Assembly (NCBI GenBank): GCA_934524985.1
Contig: CAKSYT010000024.1
Location: forward strand, 1-21,046
Length of the DNA: 21,046 nt
From: an uncultured Faecalibacterium sp.
Lineage (GTDB): Bacteria; Bacillota; Clostridia; Oscillospirales; Ruminococcaceae
Direction of reading: 5' to 3'
The translations under genes and the position numbers were made by a program. The notes under the pieces were generated by a model, which worked only from the letters and a program-made list of their open reading frames with translations, was not told where the DNA came from and made no database searches. Position 1 is the first letter of the stretch, and each line of letters begins with the position of its first letter. Positions 6,466 through 13,508 of this stretch are shown in pieces.

Positions 6466-7106
6466 TTCTGCAACCCGTCCAGCACCTCGTACAGGTCGCG
6501 GCACTCGGCGGTGTACAGGCGGCGCATCTCGTCATTGGCGGGGGCCATGTCCGGCACCATTACGGTGATAAAACGCCCGTTGGCACCGGCGCGCACGCCG
6601 TTGTAGCTGTCCTCCAGCACAAGGGTGCGGCCGGGCGCAGTGCCCAGCGCTTCCGCTGCCCGCTTAAAGATCTCCGGGTTGGGCTTAGAGGCCGAGAACT
6701 GCTCGCCGGAAACGATTGCCTTAAAATAGTGGGTCAGACCCCAGCCGTCCAAATGGTGCCGGATAGACGCCATCCGGCTGGAGGAAGCCACCGCCATGGG
6801 GATGTGCTGCGCGTCCAGCCAAGTCAGAATTTCGTCCAGCCCGGGCTTTTTGGGCGGCGGTGCCTGAAATGCCTTTTCCGCCTGTGCGTGCAGCGCCTCG
6901 ATGATGGCGTCCGTGTCGCAGTTTTCCCCGTAGAAGCGGCGCAGCACCGCCCGCATGGTGTCCCCCGCCGTGCCGCGGGCGGCAACGTCCAGCCCTTCCT
7001 TGTAAGAAAGCCCGAGGGTAGCCAGCGCAGGCTCCCACAGGGTAGCCCAGACCCGCTCGGTGTCGAACATCAGGCCGTCCATATCAAAAATAACGCCGTC
7101 GATCAT
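6453..7106 (-). CDS. HAD superfamily hydrolase (beta-phosphoglucomutase/phosphatase-like)
   Basis: A 217-residue HAD subfamily IA protein. Motif I is FDMDGLMFDTE (7-17) with nucleophile D8 and acid/base D10; motif II is ASSSRM (107-112); motif III lysine K141 lies in SASKPNPEIF; motif IV is LVLEDSYNGVRAGANG (162-177) with E165 and D166 for Mg. The helical cap is about 16-80. Members dephosphorylate sugar or nucleotide phosphates or act as beta-phosphoglucomutase; the motif I sequence DMDGLMFDTE is shared by both groups. Start: ATG at 7104-7106 with AAGGAGA 7 bases upstream. Longer in-frame extensions run through the promoter and are rejected. It is convergent with glucokinase and divergent from ilvE; a GC-rich hairpin sits in its leader. 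Confidence 0.92.
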   Translation of the reverse strand: MIDGVIFDMDGLMFDTERVWATLWEPALATLGLSYKEGLDVAARGTAGDTMRAVLRRFYGENCDTDAIIEALHAQAEKAFQAPPPKKPGLDEILTWLDAQHIPMAVASSSRMASIRHHLDGWGLTHYFKAIVSGEQFSASKPNPEIFKRAAEALGTAPGRTLVLEDSYNGVRAGANGRFITVMVPDMAPANDEMRRLYTAECRDLYEVLDGLQKGRF

Positions 7107-7131
7107 GGCAGTATCTCCTTCCATAGAAAAG

Positions 7132-7148
7132 CGGGGCTGTGCCCCGCA
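7132..7148 (-). promoter_or_regulatory. terminator-like hairpin in the leader of the HAD gene
   Basis: GCGGGGC-TGT-GCCCCGC is a 7-bp all-GC stem with a 3-base loop, flanked by AAAA on the plus strand, so the minus-strand transcript reads the stem followed by UUUUCU. It lies about 10 bases before the Shine-Dalgarno sequence and could attenuate transcription or translation. Confidence 0.4.
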
Positions 7149-7166
7149 AAAGTGCTCTGTGCCCCT

Positions 7167-7175
7167 ATTGTACCA
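7167..7175 (-). promoter_or_regulatory. extended -10 promoter of the HAD gene
   Basis: On the minus strand TGG-TACAAT (7175 to 7167) is an extended -10 element; the -35 region is weak. The transcript would start near 7160 and include the GC hairpin at 7132-7148. Confidence 0.65.
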
Positions 7176-7257
7176 TAGATTTGGCAGTTTGCACACCACT
7201 GTGCTCACAATTTGGTGCAACTTACCGGGTGGAAAGATGAAACATTTTGCGATTCCT

Positions 7258-7285
7258 TGCAAAACCGCTCTGGAATATTATAATA
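7258..7285 (+). promoter_or_regulatory. sigma-A promoter of ilvE
   Basis: TTGCAA (7258-7263), 16 bases, perfect TATAAT (7280-7285). The leader to the ATG at 7358 is about 65 bases. No T-box or leucine leader peptide is apparent. An inverted repeat TTGCACACCA/TGGTGCAA (7188-7197 and 7214-7221) lies upstream between this and the divergent HAD promoter. Confidence 0.8.
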
Positions 7286-7357
7286 GAAACCAACATTTGT
7301 GTCATAAAGCGCCGGAAATCGTGCGCACGCGCATAAAAGGAAAGAGGGAAACTCACT

Positions 7358-8437
7358 ATGTTGGATATCAAGATCACCCGCACGGCTGCGCCCAAGGCAA
7401 AGCCCACCGATGAGACGAAGCTCGGCTTCGGCAAAAAGTTCTCCGACCACATGTTCGTCATGGATTACACCGAGGGCGAAGGCTGGCACGATGCCCGCAT
7501 CGTCCCCTACGGTCCCTTTGAGCTGGACCCCGCTACCGTGGTGTTCCACTACGCACAGGAGATCTTTGAGGGCATGAAGGCCTACCGCACCGCCGACGAC
7601 ACCGTGCAGCTGTTCCGCCCGGATTGCAACGCCAAGCGTTTTCAGGATTCTGCCGACCGTCTGTGCATTCCCAAGATCCCGGTAGAGGACTACATTCAGG
7701 CTGTTGAGGCTCTGGTAGACGTGGACCGCGACTGGGTGCCCCACACCGATGGCGCTTCCCTGTACATCCGTCCCTTCATCTTTGCCAATGATGTGGGTCT
7801 GGGCGTGCACGCTTCCAAGCACTATATCTTCTGCATCATCTGCGCTCCCTCCGGCGCTTACTACGCCGAGGGCATCAACCCCGTGCGCATCTATGTGGAG
7901 GACGAGTACATCCGCGCCGCCCCGGGTCTGACCGGCTTTACCAAGTGCGGCGGCAACTACGCTGCTTCCATCAAGGCCGGCGAGCTGGCCGAGGAGCAAG
8001 GCTACGCACAGGTGCTGTGGCTGGACGGCGTGGAGAAGAAGTACGTTGAAGAAGTGGGCAGCATGAACATCATGTTCAAGATCGACGGCAAGGTGTACAC
8101 CGCCGCTACCGTGGGCACCGTGCTGCCCGGCGTCACCCGCCGTAGCTGCATCGAGCTGCTGAAGGACTGGGGCTACGAGGTCGTTGAGGGCAAGATCGCC
8201 ATTGCCGACATTATGGCTGCTGCCCGTGAAGGCAAGCTGGAAGAGGTGTTTGGCACCGGTACTGCCGCTGTCGTCTCCCCTGTCAAGGAGCTGGTCTGGA
8301 AGGGCGAGCACGCCTTCATCGGCGACGGCAAGATCGGCCCTGTCACTCAGAAGCTGTACGACACCATGACCGGTATGCAGTGGGGCAAGCTGCCCGATAC
8401 CAAGGGCTGGATCGTGCCTGTGGAAAAGAAATATTGA
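7358..8437 (+). CDS. ilvE: branched-chain amino acid aminotransferase
   Basis: A 359-residue class IV PLP-dependent aminotransferase that interconverts leucine, isoleucine and valine with their 2-keto acids using glutamate/2-oxoglutarate. The PLP lysine is K196 in GFTKCGGNYAAS, the signature of the long IlvE-II/eukaryotic-like subgroup. Other marks are VFHYAQEIFEGMKAYR (62-77), LYIRPFIFAND (135-145), VLWLDGVEKKYVEEVGSMNIMF (219-240) with the E in EEVGSMN that contacts the cofactor ring, and the phosphate-binding TVGTVLPGVTRRS and FGTGTAAVVSPV. Full length for the subgroup. The ribosome binding site is a looser AAGGAAAGAGGG, with the ATG at 7358. It is a single gene with its own promoter and terminator, not inside an ilv/leu biosynthesis cluster. 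Confidence 0.96.
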   Translation: MLDIKITRTAAPKAKPTDETKLGFGKKFSDHMFVMDYTEGEGWHDARIVPYGPFELDPATVVFHYAQEIFEGMKAYRTADDTVQLFRPDCNAKRFQDSADRLCIPKIPVEDYIQAVEALVDVDRDWVPHTDGASLYIRPFIFANDVGLGVHASKHYIFCIICAPSGAYYAEGINPVRIYVEDEYIRAAPGLTGFTKCGGNYAASIKAGELAEEQGYAQVLWLDGVEKKYVEEVGSMNIMFKIDGKVYTAATVGTVLPGVTRRSCIELLKDWGYEVVEGKIAIADIMAAAREGKLEEVFGTGTAAVVSPVKELVWKGEHAFIGDGKIGPVTQKLYDTMTGMQWGKLPDTKGWIVPVEKKY

Positions 8438-8461
8438 GCCGCCTGTCACCCTACGGCTTTT

Positions 8462-8501
8462 AAAGGGACTGTTGCACACCGTCTGGGGCAACAGTCCCTT
8501 T
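8462..8501 (+). terminator. terminator of ilvE
   Basis: AAAGGGACTGTTGC (8462-8475) pairs perfectly over 14 bp with 8488-8501, with a 12-base loop. The following U-run is minimal (TTTGCTCT). Confidence 0.75.
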
Positions 8502-8513
8502 GCTCTATAATCA

Positions 8514-8542
8514 TTGCAATTCCCGCCGCATGGTGCTACACT
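8514..8542 (+). promoter_or_regulatory. sigma-A promoter of the esterase operon
   Basis: TTGCAA (8514-8519), 17 bases, TACACT (8537-8542) preceded by TGC (extended -10). The leader contains a stem AAAGGGC/GCCCTTT at 8549-8555 and 8573-8579 before the first esterase gene. Confidence 0.78.
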
Positions 8543-8608
8543 ACCTATAAAGGGCGTGGGCTTGCCGCCTGTGCCCTTTGCAGGAAGATTTGAGAGGAAA
8601 GAAGCACC

Positions 8609-9379
8609 ATGATCAAGAAATGGAGCATGAGTTACCCGGCGGTCAACGGCACCGAGCAGCGCCGGGCGTATGTCTATCTGCCCACTATGTACGAGGCACA
8701 GCCGGAACGCCGGTTCCCCGTGCTGTATATGTTCGATGGGCAGAACGTGTTTTTCAACGAGGATGCCACCTACGGCAAAAGCTGGGGCGTGGCAGATTAT
8801 CTGGACTATACCGACACCCCGCTGATCGTGGCGGCCATCGAGTGCAACGCCGGGGCAAATAACGAGCGTCTGGTGGAGTATTCCCCCTACCGCTTCGACG
8901 ACCCCACCTACGGCCACTTTGACGGCAAGGGACAGGCCACCATGAGCTGGTTCATCCACCGGTTCAAGCCCCTGATCGACCAGAATTTCCGCACCCTGCC
9001 GGACAGGGCGCACACCTTTATCGGCGGCAGCAGCATGGGCGGGCTGATGAGCCTGTACGCCCTGCTGCAATATAACGATACTTACAGCCGCGCAGCGGCG
9101 CTGTCGCCCTCTATCTGGGTGGCACCGGACAAGCTTTCCGGCCTTGTGGGGCGCGCAAAGCTTGCCCCCGGCACGGTGCTGTACATGGATTACGGCTCCC
9201 GGGAGATGGGCAACCACGATGGCATCCGCCGGGAATTTTCTGCCTTGAGCGGCAAGCTGATGACCCGGGGCATCCACCTGACCAGCCGCATCGTGCCCGG
9301 CGGCACCCACAGCGAAGCCAGCTGGGAAAAGCAGCTGCCCTTCGTGTTCCACACCCTGCTGTATGAAGTGGAGGAATAA
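8609..9379 (+). CDS. alpha/beta hydrolase, esterase D/enterochelin-esterase-like
   Basis: A 256-residue alpha/beta hydrolase of the putative esterase family (Esterase D/Fes-like). The N-terminal strand region EQRRAYVYLPTMY...RRFPVLYMFDGQNVFF (16-49) is typical. The nucleophile elbow is G140-S141-S142-M143-G144 (GGSSMGGLMSLYAL) with S142 catalytic; D194 (LYMDYGSRE) and H234 (GGTHSEASW) fit the rest of the triad. There is no signal peptide, so it is cytoplasmic. Family members hydrolyse ester or amide bonds in siderophores, acylated sugars or S-formylglutathione. The Shine-Dalgarno is weak (GAGAGGAAAG). The next gene, another esterase of a different subgroup, starts 41 bases downstream, and an ATP-grasp ligase follows, implying a shared substrate or product. 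Confidence 0.9.
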   Translation: MIKKWSMSYPAVNGTEQRRAYVYLPTMYEAQPERRFPVLYMFDGQNVFFNEDATYGKSWGVADYLDYTDTPLIVAAIECNAGANNERLVEYSPYRFDDPTYGHFDGKGQATMSWFIHRFKPLIDQNFRTLPDRAHTFIGGSSMGGLMSLYALLQYNDTYSRAAALSPSIWVAPDKLSGLVGRAKLAPGTVLYMDYGSREMGNHDGIRREFSALSGKLMTRGIHLTSRIVPGGTHSEASWEKQLPFVFHTLLYEVEE

Positions 9380-9420
9380 ACGAAGGGTAACACCATAACC
9401 ACACCAAAGGAGGAAACACC

Positions 9421-10179
9421 ATGGAGATGCAGTATTTCAAGGAGTACAGCCCGGAACTGGGACGGGATATGGAGTGCAAGCTTTACGGCCACGCAGGCCG
9501 CCCGGTGCTGTATATCCCCTGTCAGGACGGCCGTTTTTTCGATTTTGAAAACTTCCACATGACCGACACCCTTGCCCCGTGGATCGAGTCCGGGCAGATC
9601 ATGGTGCTTTCCATCGACACCATAGATCAGGAAACCTGGTCGGACGCACAGGGCAATCCCTATTGGCGCATCCGCCGCTATGAGCAGTGGCTGCACTACA
9701 TCACCCGCGAGGTCGCCCCGATGCTTCAGCATCTGGCGCAGCAGCGCAACGGCTGGAACGACCTGCCCGGCATCATCGCCTTCGGGTGCAGTCTGGGCGC
9801 TACCCACGCGGTAAACCTGTACCTGCGCCGCCCGGATATCTTCTGCGGCTGTCTGGCGCTCAGCGGCATCTACACCGCCCACTACGGCTTTGGCAACTAC
9901 ATGGACGAGCTGGTGTACATGAACTCCCCCGTGGACTACATGAAGAATTTCCCGGAGGATCACCCCTATATGCAGCTGTTCCGCAATCAGAAAGCGGTCA
10001 TCTGCTGCGGTCAGGGCGACTGGGAACAGCCGGACACCACATGGCTGCTCAAGCGCATCTTTGAGGCAAAGCATATCCCCATCTGGGTAGACCTGTGGGG
10101 TCACGATGTCAACCACGACTGGAACTGGTGGTATAAGCAGGTGGCGTACTATATGCCCTACGTTCTGGGCGAGCAGTGA
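9421..10179 (+). CDS. alpha/beta hydrolase superfamily esterase (second paralogous fold member)
   Basis: A 252-residue alpha/beta hydrolase of a different subgroup from its upstream neighbour, with little sequence in common except the fold. The nucleophile elbow is G122-C123-S124-L125-G126 (AFGCSLGATHAVNLYL). D200 in CCGQGDWEQPDTTW is the probable acid and H232 in WGHDVNHDWNWWYKQ the probable base. GRPVLYIPCQDGRFFDFENF (26-45) and SGQIMVLSIDTIDQETW (57-73) are the early core strands. I believe it matches the uncharacterised esterase-like family often annotated COG4947, but cannot verify that here. No signal peptide. RBS AAAGGAGG, 41 bases after the first esterase, so one operon. Substrate unknown. 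Confidence 0.87.
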   Translation: MEMQYFKEYSPELGRDMECKLYGHAGRPVLYIPCQDGRFFDFENFHMTDTLAPWIESGQIMVLSIDTIDQETWSDAQGNPYWRIRRYEQWLHYITREVAPMLQHLAQQRNGWNDLPGIIAFGCSLGATHAVNLYLRRPDIFCGCLALSGIYTAHYGFGNYMDELVYMNSPVDYMKNFPEDHPYMQLFRNQKAVICCGQGDWEQPDTTWLLKRIFEAKHIPIWVDLWGHDVNHDWNWWYKQVAYYMPYVLGEQ

Positions 10180-10192
10180 CCCTTGCCCCGCC

Positions 10193-10222
10193 GGCACAGC
10201 TTCTGGCAAAGCTGTGCCCTTT
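10193..10222 (+). terminator. terminator after the second esterase gene
   Basis: GGCACAGCTT (10193-10202) pairs with AAGCTGTGCC (10209-10218) around a 6-base loop, followed by CTTTCTC. It is a modest terminator, which may allow partial read-through into the ATP-grasp gene. Confidence 0.6.
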
Positions 10223-10225
10223 CTC

Positions 10226-10285
10226 GTGAAAATGGCACAACGGCGCGTCCGCAGACGCGCCGTTGTGCCCCAATTTAAAATTTGT
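10226..10285 (-). repeat. half copy (terminator domain) of the structured RNA element, copy E
   Basis: Read on the minus strand this is AAATTTTAAATT, then a perfect 16-bp stem (10234-10249 with 10254-10269) on a C(UGCG)G loop, then ATTTTCAC. This matches the 3' half of the elements at 14263, 14389, 15739 and 20055. The 5' hairpin is not recognisable. No minus-strand gene lies upstream, so it is not the terminator of a visible gene. It separates the second esterase from the ATP-grasp gene. Confidence 0.6.
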
Positions 10286-10344
10286 CCCGCCCCGCAGGGG
10301 TATTGCAATCATAGAGGTAACGGAAAGAGGAATCAACAAATACT

Positions 10345-11616
10345 ATGCAGAACTTTATTTTTATCTCCCCCAACTTCCCCACGAACTACTGGCAGTTCTG
10401 CCGGGAGCTGAAAAACAACGGCCTGAACGTGCTGGGCATCGGCGACCAGCCCTATGAGGAGCTGAAGCCGGAGCTGAAGGCAAGCCTGAACGAGTATTAC
10501 AAGGTGAACAGTCTGGAAAACTACGACGAGGTGTACCGCGCCGTGGCCTTTTTCACCTTCAAGTATGGCCGCATCGACTGGCTGGAGTCCAACAATGAAT
10601 ACTGGCTGGAACGGGATGCCGCCCTGCGCACCGATTTCCACATCACCAGCGGCTTCCAGACCTCTGATATGCCCCGCATCAAGTACAAGAGCAAGATGAA
10701 GGAATACTATCAGAAGGCCGGTATCGCCACCGCCCGCTACCACATGGTGGACGACCTTGCAGGCTGCAAGGCCTTTGTGGCACAGGTAGGCTACCCGGTG
10801 GTGGTCAAGCCGGACAACGGCGTGGGCGCTTCGGATACCCACCGCCTTTCCACCGACAAGGAGCTGGAGGAATTTCTGGCCTACAAGGAGAAGGAGCACC
10901 CGGATGTGGCCTACATCATGGAGGAGTTCGTCCGCGCCGAGGTGAACAGCTACGATGCCATCATCGACGCCCACGGCAACCCCATCTTTGAGGCGGGCAA
11001 CGTAAGCCCGGTGTCCATCATGGACATCGTGAACAACGACGACAACTCCATCTACTACATCATCAAGGATCTGCCGGAGGACACCCGCGCCGCGGGCCGT
11101 GCCGCCGTCAAGAGCTTTGGGGTGAAGAGCCGCTTTGTCCATTTCGAGTTCTTCCGCATGACCGAGGATCAGGCCAGCATGGGCAAAAAGGGCCAGATCG
11201 TGGCGCTGGAAGTCAACATGCGCCCCTGCGGCGGCTTTACCCCGGACATGATCGACTTTGCCCGCTCCACCAACGTGTACAAGATCTGGGCAGACATGAT
11301 TGCCTTCGGCGGCACCGATATGCCGGTGGGTGAGCACTACTACTGCGCCTTTGCCGGCCGCCGGGACGGCAAGAGCTTCGTTTACAGCCACGAGCAGCTG
11401 ATGCAGAAGTATCAGGACAACATGCGCATGGTGGACCGCATCCCCGAGGCGCTGTCCGGTGCCATGGGCAACCAGATGTATGTGGCCACCTTCTCCACCC
11501 GTGACGGGATGGAAAAGTTCTATTCCGATGTGCTGGCCGTCACCGACGCCACCAACGCCAAGGTGCAGTCCGAGTTGACACAGGTGCTGGCTCTGGGCGA
11601 GCCGGAGACGGTTTAA
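10345..11616 (+). CDS. ATP-grasp domain protein (carboxylate-amine/thiol ligase type)
   Basis: A 423-residue ATP-grasp enzyme of the biotin-carboxylase/carbamoyl-phosphate-synthase-like group, which activates a carboxylate as acyl phosphate and joins it to a nucleophile. Residues 1-110 form the preATP-grasp Rossmann-like domain; MKEYYQKAGIATARYH (118-133) opens the ATP-grasp region. ATP contacts: VVVKPDNGVGASD (152-164) with K155, and YIMEEFV (190-196). Metal site: E268 in VHFEFFR and ALEVNMRPCGGFTPDM (287-302) with E289, N291 and R293. Full length and intact. It has only a weak, distant Shine-Dalgarno (AGAGGA about 13 bases upstream) and lies 165 bases behind two esterases, across two hairpins. 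Together the genes suggest making and cleaving an amide or ester conjugate (inference). The substrate is unknown. Confidence 0.88.
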   Translation: MQNFIFISPNFPTNYWQFCRELKNNGLNVLGIGDQPYEELKPELKASLNEYYKVNSLENYDEVYRAVAFFTFKYGRIDWLESNNEYWLERDAALRTDFHITSGFQTSDMPRIKYKSKMKEYYQKAGIATARYHMVDDLAGCKAFVAQVGYPVVVKPDNGVGASDTHRLSTDKELEEFLAYKEKEHPDVAYIMEEFVRAEVNSYDAIIDAHGNPIFEAGNVSPVSIMDIVNNDDNSIYYIIKDLPEDTRAAGRAAVKSFGVKSRFVHFEFFRMTEDQASMGKKGQIVALEVNMRPCGGFTPDMIDFARSTNVYKIWADMIAFGGTDMPVGEHYYCAFAGRRDGKSFVYSHEQLMQKYQDNMRMVDRIPEALSGAMGNQMYVATFSTRDGMEKFYSDVLAVTDATNAKVQSELTQVLALGEPETV

Positions 11617-11778
11617 TAACCCTCTCAGGCGCTCCCGCGCCAGCTCTCCCGAAGGGAGAGCCAAGCTGTAAAGTTCATCGCTAAAGTGTCAGGTGCAACA
11701 AGAAGCCTTCCCGCTGCCACAAAAAAGCTCCCCCTTTCGGGGGAGCTGGCACGCCGTCAGGCGTGACTGAGAGGGTTA
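11617..11778. repeat. 162-bp MITE-like repeat with 12-bp terminal inverted repeats (locus 2)
   Basis: TAACCCTCTCAG at 11617-11628 is the exact inverse of CTGAGAGGGTTA at 11767-11778. Inside are the left hairpin AGCTCTCCC-GAA-GGGAGAGC, a core GCTAAAGTGTCAGGT shared with loci 1 and 3, and the right hairpins GCTCCCCC/GGGGGAGC and CACGCC-GTCA-GGCGTG. The left end starts on the base after the ATP-grasp stop codon. The ends can also be read as a TA duplication flanking 10-bp inverted repeats. There is no transposase. Confidence 0.8.
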
Positions 11779-11813
11779 CCCTCCCCGAGGGAGTTCTCCC
11801 CTCCCATAAAAAC

Positions 11814-11850
11814 ACAAGCCCGGAAAGTCCGCAGACTTTCCGGGCTTGTT
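11814..11850 (-). terminator. terminator of the MATE gene, possibly bidirectional
   Basis: ACAAGCCCGGAAAGTC (11814-11829) pairs perfectly over 16 bp with 11834-11849. On the minus strand the loop is C(UGCG)G and the tail GTGTTTTTATG, fitting termination of the MATE transcript. It also stands downstream of the convergent ATP-grasp gene, where the U-run is weaker. Confidence 0.9.
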
Positions 11851-11858
11851 CTATTTCA

Positions 11859-13226
11859 TTATACCTTTGCGGCACCCCGCTCCAGAATACCGTTGAAGCG
11901 GGAGAAGAAGGTGATGGTGGTGATGGTGGCGGCCAGAATATCGCTGACCGGCTCTGCCAGAAAGACGCCGAACACCGGGTCCGGCAGCAGGTGCGGCAGA
12001 ATGAAGATGAGCGGGATCAGCAGGATGATCTTGCGCAGGCAGGCCAGCAGCAGGCTGACCTTGGCCTGTCCCAGCGCCATAAAGCTCTGCTGGCAGGCGA
12101 TCTGGAAGCCCATGGCAAAGATGCCTGCCATGTAGATGCGCATGGACCATGTGGTGTAGTCGATGAGCGCCGTATCCGAGGTGAAGATGCCCGCCACAGC
12201 CCCCGGCGCCAGCATCATGAGCAGCCAGAACAGACAGGTGTAGCAGCTGCACAGGGTCAGCTGAAAGCGGAACGCCTCCTTGACGCGGAGCTTTTTGCCC
12301 GCACCGAAATTGAAGCTCATCACCGGCTGACCGCCCTGACAGATGCCCTGAATAGGCAGGGTGCACAGCTGGGAAGCGCTGGTGATAACGGTCATAGCAC
12401 CCACAGCCACGTCGCCGCCGTACCGCGCCAGACTGGAGCTGAAACTGATGGACAGCAAACTCTCGGTGGACATCATCACAAAGGTGGAGATGCCCAGCGC
12501 CATCACCGGCAGGATGACCTTCTTTTCCGGGCGCATATAGTCCTTGCGCAGGCGCAGGATGGTCTTTTTGCCGGTGAGGAAACGCAGGATCCACACCGCG
12601 CCCACTGCCTGACTGAGCACGGTGGCAATGGCAGCGCCCCGCACGCCCAGACCCAGACCAAAGATCAGGATGGGGTCGAGGATAATGTTGATGACCGCAC
12701 CGATGACGGTGGTAAGCATACTGGTCTTGGCAAAGCCCTGCGTGGTGATGAAGGGGTTCATGCCCAGCACCAGCAGCACGAACACCGAGCCCAGAATGTA
12801 AATGCGGCTGTACGCCAGCGCATAGGGCAGGGTGGCGTCACTGGCACCAAAGAGCCGCAGCAGGGTGGGCGCTCCGGCGTAGAACACCACGGTCAGCACC
12901 GCCGAAAAGAGCAGCAGCATGGTAAAGCTGTTGGAGATGATTTTCTCCGCCTGCTCCTTGTCGCCCTGCCCCAGCGCAATGGCGGTGCGGGGCGCGCCGC
13001 CCGCGCCCACCAGCATGGCGAATGCGTTCAGCAGCATAAGGATGGGGGTGAACAGTCCCACGCCGGTCAGCGCTGCCGCGCCGATGCCGGCGATATGTCC
13101 GATGTAAATGCGGTCCACAATGTTATACAGCAGGTTGACCACCTGTGCAACGACCGCAGGGATCATGAGCTGCAGCATCAACTTTTTTACGCTGCCAGAG
13201 CCCATATCCTGTTTTGCCTGTGCCAT
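11859..13226 (-). CDS. MATE family multidrug/metabolite efflux transporter
   Basis: A 455-residue integral membrane protein of the MATE (multi antimicrobial extrusion) family, which exports organic cations or other compounds with Na+ or H+. About 12 hydrophobic helices in two repeated halves are visible. Family marks: LMIPAVVAQVVNLLYNIVDRIYIGHIAGIGAAALTGVGLFTPI (helices 1-2, about 20-60) with the NLLYNIVDRIYIG segment; NIILDPILIFGLGLGVRGAAIATVLSQ (helices 5-6); and the second-half equivalent with CQGGQPVMSFNFGAGKKLRVKE. Length is normal. Start: ATG at 13224-13226 with AAGGAG 10 bases upstream. The N-terminal 13 residues are cytosolic. Its promoter and a perfect 12-bp palindrome lie just upstream, suggesting ligand-responsive repression. 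Substrate unknown. Confidence 0.93.
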   Translation of the reverse strand: MAQAKQDMGSGSVKKLMLQLMIPAVVAQVVNLLYNIVDRIYIGHIAGIGAAALTGVGLFTPILMLLNAFAMLVGAGGAPRTAIALGQGDKEQAEKIISNSFTMLLLFSAVLTVVFYAGAPTLLRLFGASDATLPYALAYSRIYILGSVFVLLVLGMNPFITTQGFAKTSMLTTVIGAVINIILDPILIFGLGLGVRGAAIATVLSQAVGAVWILRFLTGKKTILRLRKDYMRPEKKVILPVMALGISTFVMMSTESLLSISFSSSLARYGGDVAVGAMTVITSASQLCTLPIQGICQGGQPVMSFNFGAGKKLRVKEAFRFQLTLCSCYTCLFWLLMMLAPGAVAGIFTSDTALIDYTTWSMRIYMAGIFAMGFQIACQQSFMALGQAKVSLLLACLRKIILLIPLIFILPHLLPDPVFGVFLAEPVSDILAATITTITFFSRFNGILERGAAKV

Positions 13227-13248
13227 GGATGTGATTCTCCTTTTTTAC

Positions 13249-13260
13249 TTCAAATTTGAA
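13249..13260. promoter_or_regulatory. perfect palindrome TTCAAATTTGAA, candidate operator for the MATE gene
   Basis: A 12-bp perfect inverted repeat just downstream of the MATE transcription start (about 13267) and upstream of its Shine-Dalgarno sequence. The position fits a repressor operator of MarR/TetR type. No regulator gene is adjacent. Confidence 0.4.
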
Positions 13261-13273
13261 CTATCTCTTCTAT

Positions 13274-13279
13274 ATTATA
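13274..13279 (-). promoter_or_regulatory. -10 element of the MATE gene
   Basis: A perfect TATAAT on the minus strand at 13279 to 13274, about 50 bases before the ATG. The -35 at 17 bases (CTGGTA) is poor, which would suit an activated or weak promoter. Confidence 0.55.
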
Positions 13280-13479
13280 CTCAAAACCCGCAAAAATACC
13301 AGCCCCTTTTTGCAAAATTTTCCGTGCTGCGCAAAAAAGTGTGCTTTCCCCCTGCCGCAGCGCCGGTGTTGCCGCTATGCACCCTTTGCGGTGCGCTTTT
13401 CCGGGCGGCAGCGGCCTTTGCATCCAAGTTTTCGGCGATATGTCTGTAAAAAAGCAAAGTTTTTCGTTAGGTTTGTGTC

Positions 13480-13508
13480 TTGTGTACAGCGGCATTTTTC
13501 AGTACAAT
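13480..13508 (+). promoter_or_regulatory. sigma-A promoter of the phosphoribosyltransferase-like gene
   Basis: TTGTGT (13480-13485), 17 bases, TACAAT (13503-13508). The leader is about 100 bases and contains the self-complementary GGCGCAGCTGCGCC. Confidence 0.72.

Noticed and set aside
3750..6535. Long minus-strand open frames of about 500 codons opposite the DJ-1, FAH and glucokinase genes
   Set aside because: They lack ribosome binding sites and domain signatures, and the plus-strand genes are unambiguous.
7205..9352. A 715-codon open frame on the minus strand across ilvE and the first esterase
   Set aside because: It is antisense to two genes with clear family motifs and overlaps the divergent promoter; it is a codon-bias shadow.
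10333..11664. A 443-codon minus-strand frame opposite the ATP-grasp gene
   Set aside because: It is rich in His/Val/Gly/Leu without motifs, starts inside the repeat element and is explained as a shadow of the ATP-grasp gene.
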